A stretch of DNA of 64,000 nt from CALHVX01 sp039198065 (GTDB taxonomy: Bacteria > Pseudomonadota > Gammaproteobacteria > Pseudomonadales > Azotimanducaceae): NCBI GenBank assembly GCA_039198065.1, contig JBCCTU010000012.1, positions 14,980 through 78,979 of the forward strand. The letters run 5' to 3'. The notes below the pieces were generated by a model that did no database searches, had not been told where the DNA came from, and saw only the letters and a list, made by a program, of their open reading frames with translations. The position numbers and the translations under genes were made by a program. Positions 16,291 to 24,887 of the stretch are shown here, one piece after another; the first letter of the stretch is position 1; the number at the start of each line of letters is the position of its first letter.

Positions 16291-19128
16291 CTAGAGCTCC
16301 CGAGCCACTTCTTTGGTCTCGAAGACTTCGATCTGATCACCGACGCGGACGTCGTTGTAGTTACGAACACCGATACCGCACTCGGTTCCGGAACGCACTT
16401 CGTTCACGTCGTCCTTGAATCGCCGGAGCGATTCGAGTTCGCCTTCATAGATCACAACGTTGTCGCGGAGAACCCGGATCGGTCGGTTTCGATACACCGT
16501 ACCTTCCGTAACCATACAGCCGGCGACGAGTCCGAAGCGCGGTGAGCGGAAGACGTCGCGAACTTCGGCGATGCCAACGATCTCTTCCCGCACTTCCGGC
16601 GCCAGCATGCCCGAGAGCACCTGCTTGACGTCGTCGAGCAGCTCGTAAATCACGCTGTAGTAGCGGATATCGACGCCCTCGCGTTCGAGGAGAGACTTCG
16701 CCGCGCTGTCCGCCCGGACATTGAAACCAATCATGGCCGCGCCGTAGGTCAGCGCCATATTGATGTCGGACTCGGTAATGCCACCGACGCCGGAGCCCAG
16801 CACGTTTACCGAGACTTCGTCGTTACCGATCTCCGCAAGCGCCTGAGTGATGGCCTCGAGACTGCCGCGCACGTCGGCTTTGAGCACCAGCTTCATGACC
16901 CGAACCTCACCGTCTTTGAGGTTTGAGAACATGTTGTCGAGCTTCGCCGCTTGCTGTAGCGCTACCCGCTGCTCCTGCAGTTTGTCGCGTCGGAACTCGG
17001 CAATATCTCGGGCGCGCTTTTCGTCCGGCGCGACGGAAAACTCGTCGCCAGCTCCGGGCGTTCCGTTTAGACCGAGCAACTCGATCGGCGTAGAAGGTCC
17101 GGCGCTCTTCACCGGCTTTCCGGCGTCGTCGAGCATCGCTCGCACGCGTCCGAAGTACTCACCGGCAATAACGACGTCCGACTGCTTTAGCGTTCCGTTC
17201 TGCACCAGCAGCGTTGCTACCGGCCCACGGCCTTTATCGAGACGGGACTCCACCACAACGCCACGCCCCGGCGCCTCGGAAACCGCTTTCAGCTCCAGGA
17301 TTTCCGACTGCAGCAGAATGGCTTCGAGCAGTTTATCGATGCCTTCGCCGGTGTGAGCGGAAACCTTGATGAACTGCGTATCACCGCCCCATTCTTCCGG
17401 AACAACGTCCTTTGCGGCGAGCTCGTTTGTTACCCGATCCGGGTCGGCGTTTTCGAGATCGATTTTGTTAATCGCCACAACGATCGGAACTTCCGCCGCC
17501 TTGGCGTGCTGAATCGCTTCCTCGGTCTGCGGCATCACCCCGTCGTCGGCCGCGACCACCAGAATCACGATGTCTGTCGACTTCGCGCCCCGGGCACGCA
17601 TTGCGGTGAAGGCCGCGTGCCCCGGCGTATCGAGAAACGCCACGCGCCCATTCGGCGTTTCAACGCTGTAGGCGCCGATGTGCTGGGTAATGCCGCCGGC
17701 TTCTCCGCTGACAACCCGCGTCTTGCGGATATAGTCGAGCAGCGAGGTCTTGCCGTGATCAACGTGCCCCATGACGGTGACTACCGGCGATCGGCCAACC
17801 TCTTCGCCATCCGTTTCTAATGACTCGATCAGCTCCTGTTCTACCGCGTCCTCAGCGACAAGCTTGACCTTGTGGCCCATCTCTTCGACGACCAGCGTCG
17901 CCGTATCCTGATCGAGCGCCTGATTGATCGTTGCCATTACGCCCATACCCATGAGCGTTTTGATGACGTCACCGGCTTTTATGGCCATTCCGTGGGCCAG
18001 ATCGCCAACGGTCATCACCTCGCGCACTTCGACTTCGCGAGCAATGAACTCCGTCGGTTTGAACTCACCGCCCTGCTGATCGAGCTGCAGCACCTTGGCC
18101 TGCTGGCGGCGACGGGGGCGGCCAGACTTGAGCGTCAGCTCGCGACGGCGGCGCCCGCCGAAGTCGTCGTCTTTATTGCGCTTATCGCGTTCTTTGCCGC
18201 GGCCTCGACCACCCTTGCCGCCTTTCTCAGCAGACTGGGCCTGGGCCTGATTGCGAGCGATCTGGTCCGGTGACTGCGATTCCTTCTCTTTCGCTTTAGC
18301 CTCGGCTTCCTTACGCGCCTTCTCTGCAGCAACTTTGGCCTCTTCGGCTTTGCGTTTCTGCTCCTCGGCGTGGCGCTCGAGCTCTTCCCGAATCGCAGCT
18401 TCTTCGCGTCGCGCCTCTTCGAGCGCACGCTTGCGCGCTTCTTCCTGCTCACGGATACGCTGCGCTTCGATCTGCGCCTGGCTCATCGGTCGCTTGCGAA
18501 CCTTTGGCTTCTCGTCGGCTTTCGCCGTTGCTGCGGTTTCTGCCTCGGCGGCTGCTTTCTCTTCGCGCTCCGCTTCTTCCTGGGCTTTTGCAGCCGCCTC
18601 TTCCGCCCGAGCCGTGGCTTCTGCCGCCGCACGTTCGGCTTCTGCCGCACGCTCCGCAGCAGCCGCCTGCTCTGCTGCAAGCTGCTTCGCACGCTCGTCC
18701 ATCGCGCGCTGCGCCGCTACTTCTTCAGCTGCCGCGGAGGGCGCTCCGGACGCTTCGGCTGCCGGCGTCGTCACCGGCTCAGCGGATGATTCCGCGACAG
18801 GCTCAGCAGCGGCTTCTTCCGGTGCTTCTTCACCGCGCTTGACGTAGGTGCGCTTACGGCGCACCTCGACGGTGACATTGCGCCCGGCTCGGCCGGAACC
18901 GGCCTTCAGCGTGCCAACGGACTTACGCTTCAGAGTGATTTTCTTGGGGCCACTGTCGGCGTTGCCATGACTCTTCTTAAGATGCAAAAGCAGCGTCTGC
19001 TTCTGTTCTTCAGACACAGCATCCTCGGCGGCTGAGTGTGGCAGGCCAGCATCACGCATCTGCGTGAGTAGGCGGTCGACCGGTGCGCCGACCGTTTGCG
19101 CAAGCTGCTCTACGGTTACTTCGGACAT
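16291..19128 (-). CDS. infB: Translation initiation factor IF-2
   Basis: 945 aa GTPase that brings initiator tRNA to the 30S subunit. The N-terminus has the small IF2_N domain, then about 200 residues rich in Ala, Glu, Lys and Arg that form a charged coiled linker, then a second IF2_N segment. G-domain motifs are GHVDHGKTS, DTPGHAAF and NKID. The C-terminal domains II to IV end with the fMet-tRNA-binding region. Start ATG 19128 has GAGG upstream. It lies 20 bp after nusA. Confidence 0.97.
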   Translation of the reverse strand: MSEVTVEQLAQTVGAPVDRLLTQMRDAGLPHSAAEDAVSEEQKQTLLLHLKKSHGNADSGPKKITLKRKSVGTLKAGSGRAGRNVTVEVRRKRTYVKRGEEAPEEAAAEPVAESSAEPVTTPAAEASGAPSAAAEEVAAQRAMDERAKQLAAEQAAAAERAAEAERAAAEATARAEEAAAKAQEEAEREEKAAAEAETAATAKADEKPKVRKRPMSQAQIEAQRIREQEEARKRALEEARREEAAIREELERHAEEQKRKAEEAKVAAEKARKEAEAKAKEKESQSPDQIARNQAQAQSAEKGGKGGRGRGKERDKRNKDDDFGGRRRRELTLKSGRPRRRQQAKVLQLDQQGGEFKPTEFIAREVEVREVMTVGDLAHGMAIKAGDVIKTLMGMGVMATINQALDQDTATLVVEEMGHKVKLVAEDAVEQELIESLETDGEEVGRSPVVTVMGHVDHGKTSLLDYIRKTRVVSGEAGGITQHIGAYSVETPNGRVAFLDTPGHAAFTAMRARGAKSTDIVILVVAADDGVMPQTEEAIQHAKAAEVPIVVAINKIDLENADPDRVTNELAAKDVVPEEWGGDTQFIKVSAHTGEGIDKLLEAILLQSEILELKAVSEAPGRGVVVESRLDKGRGPVATLLVQNGTLKQSDVVIAGEYFGRVRAMLDDAGKPVKSAGPSTPIELLGLNGTPGAGDEFSVAPDEKRARDIAEFRRDKLQEQRVALQQAAKLDNMFSNLKDGEVRVMKLVLKADVRGSLEAITQALAEIGNDEVSVNVLGSGVGGITESDINMALTYGAAMIGFNVRADSAAKSLLEREGVDIRYYSVIYELLDDVKQVLSGMLAPEVREEIVGIAEVRDVFRSPRFGLVAGCMVTEGTVYRNRPIRVLRDNVVIYEGELESLRRFKDDVNEVRSGTECGIGVRNYNDVRVGDQIEVFETKEVAREL

Positions 19129-19148
19129 TCGGTTATTTTCCTCTACCC

Positions 19149-20669
19149 TCAGGCCTGCTCCGCTTCATCAGCGAACCAGGGTGCGCGGGCGGTCATAATG
19201 AGTGCCGCAGCCGCCTCTTCCGTTAGCTCCGGCGCGTACTCGAGTAAATCGGGTACCGCAAGCTCCGCCAGGTCTTCCATCGTGACCACGTCGTTGCTCG
19301 CCAGCCGCAGCGCTAGATTTTCTTCCATACCTTCCATCGCCAGCAGATCCTCTGCGGGCTTTTTATCACCAAGCATTTCTTCACTGGCGATCGCCCGCGT
19401 CAGGAGCGCGTCTTTCGCCCGGTTGCGCAGCTCGAGAACGATCTCTTCATCGAAACCTTCAATCGCCGTCATTTCATCGAGCGGTACATAGGCCACTTCA
19501 TCGAGGCTTGTGAATCCTTCTTCAACCAAGACGGTGGCAACATCTTCGTCGACCGACAGCGCTTCCATGAACTCGGTAATGAAAACCGTGGCTTCCGCTT
19601 CCTGCTTCTGCTGTGCTTCTTCTACCGTCATGATGTTGAGCTTCCACCCAACCAAATCACTTGCCAGCCGAACGTTTTGACCACCACGCCCGATCGCCTG
19701 CGCCAGATTGTCTTCACTGACCGCGATTTCCATGGTGTTGGTGTCTTCGTCCAAGACGATGGACGCGACTTCCGCCGGCGCCATGGCATTGACGGTCAGC
19801 TGCGCGGGGTTGTCGTCCCAAAGCACGATGTCGATACGCTCGCCGGCAAGCTCGCCGGAGACGGCCTGCACGCGCGAACCGCGCATGCCAACACATGCAC
19901 CCACAGGATCAATGCGACCATCGTTGGTGGTCACGGCGATCTTGGCGCGGGAACCCGGGTCACGTGCTGCACCGCGGATCTCGATGATGTTCTCCGACAC
20001 TTCCGGTACCTCGATGCGAAACAGCTCGAGCAGCATTTCGTTCGACGTACGGCTTAACATCAGCTGTGGGCCTCGGTTTTCCGGCCGAATGTCATAAAGC
20101 ATGGCTCGAAGCCGGTCGCCAACCCGAAACGTCTCGCGCGGTATGAGCGCGTCGCGGGTTAGCAGGCCTTCCGCGTTGTTACCGAGATCCACGATCACAC
20201 TGTCTCGGCCGAGCTTTTTGACGGTGCCGTTAAGCATCTGTCCGACCCGCGGTTCGTACTCTTCTACGATCTGAGCGCGCTCGGCTTCCCGCACCTTCTG
20301 CACAATGACCTGCTTTGCCGTTTGAGCGGCGATCCGGCCAAACTCAACGGATTCGACGGGCTCGCGAACGAAATCACCAAGCGCGAGCGACGGATCACGC
20401 TCGTGAGCACGTTCAATGGTCGTGTGACGGTCCGGGTGATACACCTCATCGAACTCACCGGGGTTTACGATCAACCAGACACGAAAGGTCTCGTAGTCAC
20501 CGGTCTCACGATCGATATCGACCTTATACTCCGCTTCTTCGTTGTCGTAACGACGCTTGGTCGCCGTTGCAAGCGCGGTCTCAATTGCTTCGAAAATGAT
20601 GTCTTTCGGCACCCCTTTTTCAAGCGACACCGTCTCGGCGACCTGCAGAATTTCTTTACTCATAGCCAT
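19149..20669 (-). CDS. nusA: Transcription elongation/termination factor NusA
   Basis: 506 aa RNA polymerase-binding factor for pausing, termination and antitermination. Order of domains: N-terminal domain (MSKEILQVAETVSLEKGVPKDIIFEAIE), S1 (GQMLNGTVKKLGRDSVIVDLG), two KH domains (GACVGMRGSRVQAV and AIGRGGQNVRLASDL), and two acidic C-terminal repeats, as in other Proteobacteria. GGGAGAG lies 7 bp before ATG 20669, favouring that start over the ATG two codons later. The preceding rimP stop is 2 bp away. Confidence 0.97.
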   Translation of the reverse strand: MAMSKEILQVAETVSLEKGVPKDIIFEAIETALATATKRRYDNEEAEYKVDIDRETGDYETFRVWLIVNPGEFDEVYHPDRHTTIERAHERDPSLALGDFVREPVESVEFGRIAAQTAKQVIVQKVREAERAQIVEEYEPRVGQMLNGTVKKLGRDSVIVDLGNNAEGLLTRDALIPRETFRVGDRLRAMLYDIRPENRGPQLMLSRTSNEMLLELFRIEVPEVSENIIEIRGAARDPGSRAKIAVTTNDGRIDPVGACVGMRGSRVQAVSGELAGERIDIVLWDDNPAQLTVNAMAPAEVASIVLDEDTNTMEIAVSEDNLAQAIGRGGQNVRLASDLVGWKLNIMTVEEAQQKQEAEATVFITEFMEALSVDEDVATVLVEEGFTSLDEVAYVPLDEMTAIEGFDEEIVLELRNRAKDALLTRAIASEEMLGDKKPAEDLLAMEGMEENLALRLASNDVVTMEDLAELAVPDLLEYAPELTEEAAAALIMTARAPWFADEAEQA

Positions 20670-20671
20670 TG

Positions 20672-21205
20672 TTAAGCTCTCCCTGCACGCTTGCCCTTAC
20701 CCGACTTGGGCTTAGGCTTGCCTGCGGCGATACGGCCAAAATCCGGGACCACACGCGCCCGTGCGATGGATTCGATCGGCAACACAAATTCTTCCTGCGC
20801 ACCGGCGTCTTCCCGCAGCACAGCTTCGTTGTCCTCGACAGCGACAAGGACGCCCTGAATGCGCTTGCGCTTTTCCAAAGGCACGTTTAGGCGAACGTCG
20901 ATCCGCTCGCCTACCGCACCCGCGTAGTGTTCAGGCTGAAACAAAATCCGGTCCATGCCAGGCGAAGACACCTCGAGGGTGAAGTGCTCAGGCATGACGT
21001 CTTCGACGTCCAAGAGGTCCGACACGGCTCGGCTGACGCGTTCGCAGTCATCAACGCTCACGCGGTCGGGGCGGTCAATGTAGATGCACAGCTTGGTGTG
21101 CTTACCCCCAGTGTGAATCTCGATGCCCCAAAGCTGGCAACCCAGTTCCGTTACTGTCGGGCTAATCAACTGTGCGATGTTTCGTTCTCTAGCGTTGACG
21201 TTCAC
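20672..21205 (-). CDS. rimP: Ribosome maturation factor RimP
   Basis: 177 aa protein needed for 30S maturation, first protein gene of the nusA-infB operon. Conserved features are LGCQLWGIEI, LCIYIDRPDRVSVDDCERVSRAVSDLLD and LEVSSPGMDRILF. The C-terminus carries an extra basic GKPKPKSGKGKRAGRA tail. The start is GTG at 21205, as no ATG is available nearby, and the Shine-Dalgarno is weak, which suggests modest translation. Confidence 0.95.
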   Translation of the reverse strand: MNVNARERNIAQLISPTVTELGCQLWGIEIHTGGKHTKLCIYIDRPDRVSVDDCERVSRAVSDLLDVEDVMPEHFTLEVSSPGMDRILFQPEHYAGAVGERIDVRLNVPLEKRKRIQGVLVAVEDNEAVLREDAGAQEEFVLPIESIARARVVPDFGRIAAGKPKPKSGKGKRAGRA

Positions 21206-21363
21206 GTTTCGTCTTTTAGCAGGGCTACTTAAACCGGGGCTGGGTTGGTGAGTGGCTCGGCATCACGGCCCGCCCTCATCGCGTCCTCGTCGGCTCGTTG
21301 TCGTTGCCTTACGCATCTCCCGGCGCTAGCGCTTTAGGCGTAAATAATCGATGTCCCAGAAAC
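21206..21363 (-). other. Leader / promoter region of the rimP-nusA-infB operon
   Basis: About 158 bp between the rimP GTG and the minus-strand terminator at 21364-21383. No convincing coding frame is present. Because a strong terminator lies just upstream, rimP should need a promoter here or depend on readthrough from the tRNA. I could not find a -35/-10 pair I would defend. Confidence 0.4.
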
Positions 21364-21383
21364 AAAAAAAGGGCGAAACGCCC
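21364..21383 (-). terminator. Intrinsic terminator, minus strand
   Basis: Read on the minus strand, GGGCG-TTT-CGCCC is followed directly by seven T residues (A tract at 21364-21370). This is a compact, convincing rho-independent terminator. It lies about 320 bp beyond a separate terminator for the tRNA, so it may end a second short transcript, or back up the first and set the level of rimP readthrough. Confidence 0.75.
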
Positions 21384-21703
21384 AGTCCTGCCGCTCATGC
21401 CGGTGCGCGGCACCAGTCGAGCGTGAGCCATCGAAAGCCGACCAGGGCCTGAACGCACAGCGGTCCAGGCGGGGTCGGTCGCGCCGTCAACTCACGGCAC
21501 GTACCCCGATGCTGCAGAACTGTTTTCCAGTTCTTTCTGCGAACCGTTCTATAACGATCACATCGACACCACTCTTCATCGCCAGCAATCTGCCAGCATC
21601 CTGTCCGACCGGCTGGTGCGGTACTCCAGTGAGCGCCTACTCGGCTTCGGTTTGAGCCAACCAGTACGCGCAGTTGAGTCGCACACGCCAGAACGGACCA
21701 ATA
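21384..21703 (-). other. Unassigned 320-bp segment between two minus-strand terminators
   Basis: No family-recognisable protein is encoded here. A long open frame crossing the region reads through the tRNA and has no protein character. Inside is a hairpin: AGAACTG (21516-21522), a 5-base loop, and CAGTTCT (21528-21534), extendable to 9 pairs with GCAG/CTGC across a 2-base bulge. Ending at a strong terminator and lacking a gene, it could be an untranslated RNA or a long leader. It could also be plain spacer. Confidence 0.35.
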
Positions 21704-21704
21704 C

Positions 21705-21730
21705 AAAAGAGCCCCTAGAAAGGGGCCCTT
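21705..21730 (-). terminator. Terminator downstream of tRNA-fMet
   Basis: GCCCCT (21711-21716) and AGGGGC (21721-21726) form a 6-bp stem with a 4-base loop. On the minus strand it is followed by a short T tract from AAAA at 21705-21708. It lies about 13 bp past the encoded CCA of the initiator tRNA, the expected place for a tRNA terminator. Confidence 0.65.
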
Positions 21731-21738
21731 CGTTGATG

Positions 21739-21815
<77 letters not shown>

Positions 21816-21829
21816 TCAGCGAGCCGCGG

Positions 21830-21859
21830 ATTATAGAGAAGGTCTAGGGCGGTCTGCAA
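21830..21859 (-). promoter_or_regulatory. Promoter of the initiator tRNA
   Basis: On the minus strand a perfect TATAAT (21835-21830) is preceded by TTGCAG (21859-21854) with an 18-bp spacer. The discriminator after the -10 is GC-rich (CCGCGGC), as at stringently controlled stable-RNA promoters. Transcription would begin about 8 bp before the mature tRNA 5' end. The -35 matches the consensus at 3 of 6 positions. Confidence 0.7.
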
Positions 21860-22110
21860 CACGGTGTTTCGATCAGCGCGCGGACCCACGCTCCGCCGAG
21901 TACCTCACCCAGTTTCTCTTGGAAGGTTTTGAGAGAAGCGTTTGATGGGAGGACAGCGCCGCAAAGCGTGGTTCGCCACGCGTCGAGCGGAAGGGTCTTT
22001 ACCCGTCCGGACAATCAGCCCGGACGGCAAAGGATCCAGGACCATGGATGCGGGTCGTTGAGTACAGGACTTACGTCTACGGGACTTACGTCTACAGGAC
22101 TCGATAAAGA
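21860..22110. other. Spacer between tRNA-Leu and tRNA-fMet promoter
   Basis: No gene is supported in this stretch. It contains a TTCG-loop hairpin (GCGTGG/CCACGC, 21966-21981), an 8-bp perfect inverted repeat (CCGTCCGG at 22003-22010 with CCGGACGG at 22020-22027) and a short direct repeat next to tRNA-Leu. Neither hairpin has a T tract. They may still act in 3' processing of the secG-tRNA-Leu transcript. Confidence 0.4.
22067..22100. repeat. Short tandem repeat downstream of tRNA-Leu
   Basis: The 14-mer GGACTTACGTCTAC occurs at 22067-22080 and again at 22082-22095, a 15-bp period, with a partial third copy (AGGAC) at 22096-22100. It ends about 10 bp before the tRNA-Leu 3' end. No function is evident. 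Confidence 0.6.
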
Positions 22111-22197
22111 TGGTGCCGAAGGCGAGACTCGAACTCGCACGAGCGTTAGCTCACTACCCCCTCAAGATAGCGTGTCTACCAGTTCCACCACTTCGGC
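22111..22197 (-). tRNA. leuU: tRNA-Leu (GAG)
   Basis: 87 nt with encoded CCA. Acceptor GCCGAAG pairs with CTTCGGC, the long class II variable arm is present, the anticodon loop is TTGAGGG, and the T loop is TTCGAGT. Anticodon GAG reads CUC and CUU leucine codons. It begins 8 bp after the secG stop and is surely on the same transcript, as in E. coli secG-leuU. Confidence 0.95.
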
Positions 22198-22205
22198 AGC
22201 AGGAC

Positions 22206-22577
22206 CTAAATATCCGGGACGTCGGAATCTACACCCTCGGCTTCGTTAGTCAACTCTGGCAGCGGCTCTTCTGCTGCTTCCGGCAGCACGGCCGGCGCCT
22301 CAATCGTCGGCAATCCAAGACTGTCGAGCCCTTCTGCTTTCTCCTTAGCGATGTATGCAAGACCGAAGGAAATACCGAAAAAACCGACAGCCAGCCACAC
22401 TGTTAAACGCGTAATGAAAGAAGTTGAACCAGCGCTGCCAAAAACAGTGTTCGCCGAACCACTGCCGAACGCTGCGCCAACGTCGGCACCTTTTCCCTGC
22501 TGCAGCATGACCAGTGCAATCAACGCCAACGCGTCGATTACCAATAACATCACCAGGACTGTTTCCACCGTACTCAT
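22206..22577 (-). CDS. secG: Preprotein translocase subunit SecG
   Basis: 123 aa inner-membrane protein of the SecYEG channel. Two hydrophobic segments flank the conserved cytoplasmic loop GADVGAAFGSGSANTVFGSAGSTSFITRLT. The C-terminal tail is acidic and Pro-rich, which is common in this family. It is followed directly by tRNA-Leu. Confidence 0.95.
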   Translation of the reverse strand: MSTVETVLVMLLVIDALALIALVMLQQGKGADVGAAFGSGSANTVFGSAGSTSFITRLTVWLAVGFFGISFGLAYIAKEKAEGLDSLGLPTIEAPAVLPEAAEEPLPELTNEAEGVDSDVPDI

Positions 22578-22601
22578 GGCTGCTCCCGCTACACCTCTTC
22601 G

Positions 22602-23399
22602 CTAACCTAAGGCAGCACGGACGATCGCCGCAAACGCATCTGCCTTGAGCGACGCCCCGCCGACGAGCGCGCCGTTGATGTCGGGCTGCGCCAGTAGCTC
22701 AGCCGCATTTGTCTCGTTGACGCTGCCGCCGTATAGCAGCCGCGTCGCCGCAGCGGCGGGCGATACACCGCAAAGCCACTCGCGAATCACACTGTGCATC
22801 GCTTGCGCTTCCACCGGCGATGCTGTTTTGCCGGTACCAATGGCCCAGACCGGCTCGTAGGCCACAATTGGAACCTCTGCGGTGCCCGCTCCGGAGAAGC
22901 TCGCCCGGCAGGCCTCCAGTTGCGCGAGGACGCGAGCTTCGGCTTCGCCCCGCTCACGTTCAGCCAGGGTCTCACCGACGCAAACCACCGGCGCCAAACC
23001 GGCCTGCTGTGCGGCTCGCACTTTCGCCGCTACCCGACTGTCGGACTCAGCGAACAGGGCGCGACGTTCCGAGTGGCCCACAAGTACGCTGGCGGCTCCT
23101 GCGTCGAGCAGCTGCCCTGCGGAAAGCTCCCCGGTAAAGGCTCCAGACTCGGCTTCGTGGAGATTCTGAGCGCCGGGACGAACCGCCGTGTCGGCGGCCG
23201 CAAGCGCATCGATCAGCGTCGCGGGCACATACAAGGCAACGTCAACGGACGACGGATCGTGTTGACTCGCACCAAACAGGGCCAGATATTCGGCCAACTC
23301 CCGGCGCGTGCCATTCATTTTCCAGTTGCCTGCGATATACGGCCGGTCATGATCAGAAGCATCAGTTCTCACCGGATCCGCAGGACTCTCAACCGCCAT
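22602..23399 (-). CDS. tpiA: Triosephosphate isomerase
   Basis: 265 aa glycolytic enzyme converting dihydroxyacetone phosphate and glyceraldehyde-3-phosphate. Key blocks are IAGNWKMNG (catalytic Lys), LVGHSERR (His), VAYEPVWAIGTGKTAS (Glu and loop 6) and LYGGSVN. The N-terminus is about 15 residues longer than usual. ATG 23399 has AGGAA upstream and is preferred, although a GTG at 23372 would remove much of the extension. In Pseudomonas tpiA also lies between glmM and secG. Confidence 0.96.
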   Translation of the reverse strand: MAVESPADPVRTDASDHDRPYIAGNWKMNGTRRELAEYLALFGASQHDPSSVDVALYVPATLIDALAAADTAVRPGAQNLHEAESGAFTGELSAGQLLDAGAASVLVGHSERRALFAESDSRVAAKVRAAQQAGLAPVVCVGETLAERERGEAEARVLAQLEACRASFSGAGTAEVPIVAYEPVWAIGTGKTASPVEAQAMHSVIREWLCGVSPAAAATRLLYGGSVNETNAAELLAQPDINGALVGGASLKADAFAAIVRAALG

Positions 23400-23546
23400 C
23401 TGAAACCGTTCCTACCCAGGGCATCTCCACCCCGCGGGCGCGCGATGGTACCGGGCACGGCAGCGGATCACAAACCGCCGCCTCGCGGCCGACGTTCCCG
23501 GTCAAGGTTTCAAGGCGCTGCCGGGGGAAACGGGCGCTGCGCCGTT

Positions 23547-24884
23547 TCAGACGATTGCGGCGGCTACGTCAGCAAGAGACTGAGCGACGGAGGCAATCTC
23601 TGCCTCATCCGAGCCCTCTGCCATGACCCGGATTACCGGTTCCGTACCCGACGGACGTACCAAAACCCGCCCTCGCTCACCGAGAGCGGCGGTCTGCTCA
23701 TCGACGGCAGCGCGCAGCCGCGGATTGCAGGCCACGTCGGCCGGCGATCCCTTAGTGCGAACGTTCACCATGATCTGCGGAAGTTTTTCGACGTCTCGGG
23801 TGAGTTCGGTCAAGCTCTTATTCAACTCAACAACCGGCAGCAACGCCTGCAATGCCGAGACGATGGCGTCACCGGTACTGGTGAGATCCAGCGTAAGGAC
23901 GTGACCGGAACTCTCGCCACCGACTTCCCAGCCGCGGCGGTGCAGCTCCTCGAGAACATACCGATCGCCCACTTTGGCACGAGCGAATTCAATGCCTTTG
24001 CGCTTAAGCGCTTGCTCGAGCCCCAGGTTCGTCATGACCGTACCCACGACCCCGCCGCGCAAACTGTCGAGTTGCTTTCGGTAGCTGGCGATCACATAGA
24101 TAAGCTCGTCGCCATCAATGATGCGGCCGTTGCCATCGACCATGATGACCCGATCGCCGTCACCGTCGAACGCGATACCCACATCGGCCCGGTACTCTTT
24201 CACGCGTGCAACCAGTGATGCCGGATGGGTCGCGCCGCAGTCATCGTTAATGTTGGTGCCATCGGGTTGATTGCCGAAAGCAAACACGTCAGCACCAAGC
24301 TCTTCGAAAACGCGCGGTGCGACGTGGTAGGTCGCACCGTTGGCGCAGTCCAGGGCGATGCGTAGTCCTTTGAGCGAGAACCGCCGCGGCACGCTTGCTT
24401 TGCAGAATTCGATGTAGCGCCCTGCAGCGTCCTGCACCCTCAGGGCCTTACCGAGCTGCTCGGAATCCACACAGGTCATCGCATGTTCGAGCTGAGCCTC
24501 AATTTCGAGCTCAATTTCGTCGCCCAGTTTGTTGCCGTCGCCGTCGAAAAATTTGATGCCGTTGTCGTAGTACGGATTGTGCGAGGCGCTGATGACGATG
24601 CCTGCATCGGCCCGCAAGGTGCGCGTCAGATAAGCCACCGCCGGGGTCGGCATCGGACCGAGAAGGCTAACGCTGGCACCGGCTGATGCAAGGCCGGACT
24701 CGAGTACCGACTCGAGCATATAGCCCGAGATGCGGGTGTCTTTGCCGATCAACACATGGCCATCGCCGCGCGCGGCGAGCACCTTACCCGCGGCCCAGCC
24801 AAGGCGCAGACAGAAGTCCGGGGTTATCGGCGACGCGCCAACGCGTCCACGAATACCGTCTGTCCCAAAGTACTTTCTTGCCAT
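23547..24884 (-). CDS. glmM: Phosphoglucosamine mutase
   Basis: 445 aa enzyme turning glucosamine-6-phosphate into glucosamine-1-phosphate for peptidoglycan and LPS precursors. KYFGTDGIRG opens the protein, GIVISASHNPYYDNGIKFF carries the phosphoserine, DGDGDR is the metal-binding loop, and RPSGTEPVIRVM the C-terminal phosphate site. It starts 3 bp after the folP stop, so the two are cotranscribed. Confidence 0.97.
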   Translation of the reverse strand: MARKYFGTDGIRGRVGASPITPDFCLRLGWAAGKVLAARGDGHVLIGKDTRISGYMLESVLESGLASAGASVSLLGPMPTPAVAYLTRTLRADAGIVISASHNPYYDNGIKFFDGDGNKLGDEIELEIEAQLEHAMTCVDSEQLGKALRVQDAAGRYIEFCKASVPRRFSLKGLRIALDCANGATYHVAPRVFEELGADVFAFGNQPDGTNINDDCGATHPASLVARVKEYRADVGIAFDGDGDRVIMVDGNGRIIDGDELIYVIASYRKQLDSLRGGVVGTVMTNLGLEQALKRKGIEFARAKVGDRYVLEELHRRGWEVGGESSGHVLTLDLTSTGDAIVSALQALLPVVELNKSLTELTRDVEKLPQIMVNVRTKGSPADVACNPRLRAAVDEQTAALGERGRVLVRPSGTEPVIRVMAEGSDEAEIASVAQSLADVAAAIV

Positions 24885-24887
24885 CGA

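Noticed and set aside
18150..18850. Long plus-strand open frames opposite the infB N-terminal region
   Set aside because: They are Ser/Ala/Arg-rich mirrors of the repetitive Ala/Glu/Lys linker in IF2 and have no ribosome-binding sites.
21385..21703. 4.5S RNA, 6S RNA or RNase P RNA in the tRNA-fMet spacer
   Set aside because: None of their conserved core sequences is present.
22003..22027. 8-bp inverted repeat downstream of tRNA-Leu as an intrinsic terminator
   Set aside because: The stem is perfect but no T tract follows on either strand; I list it only as a hairpin in the spacer.
22785..24220. Plus-strand open frame of 474 codons over tpiA and glmM
   Set aside because: It is antisense to two clearly conserved enzymes and its translation has no recognisable domain.
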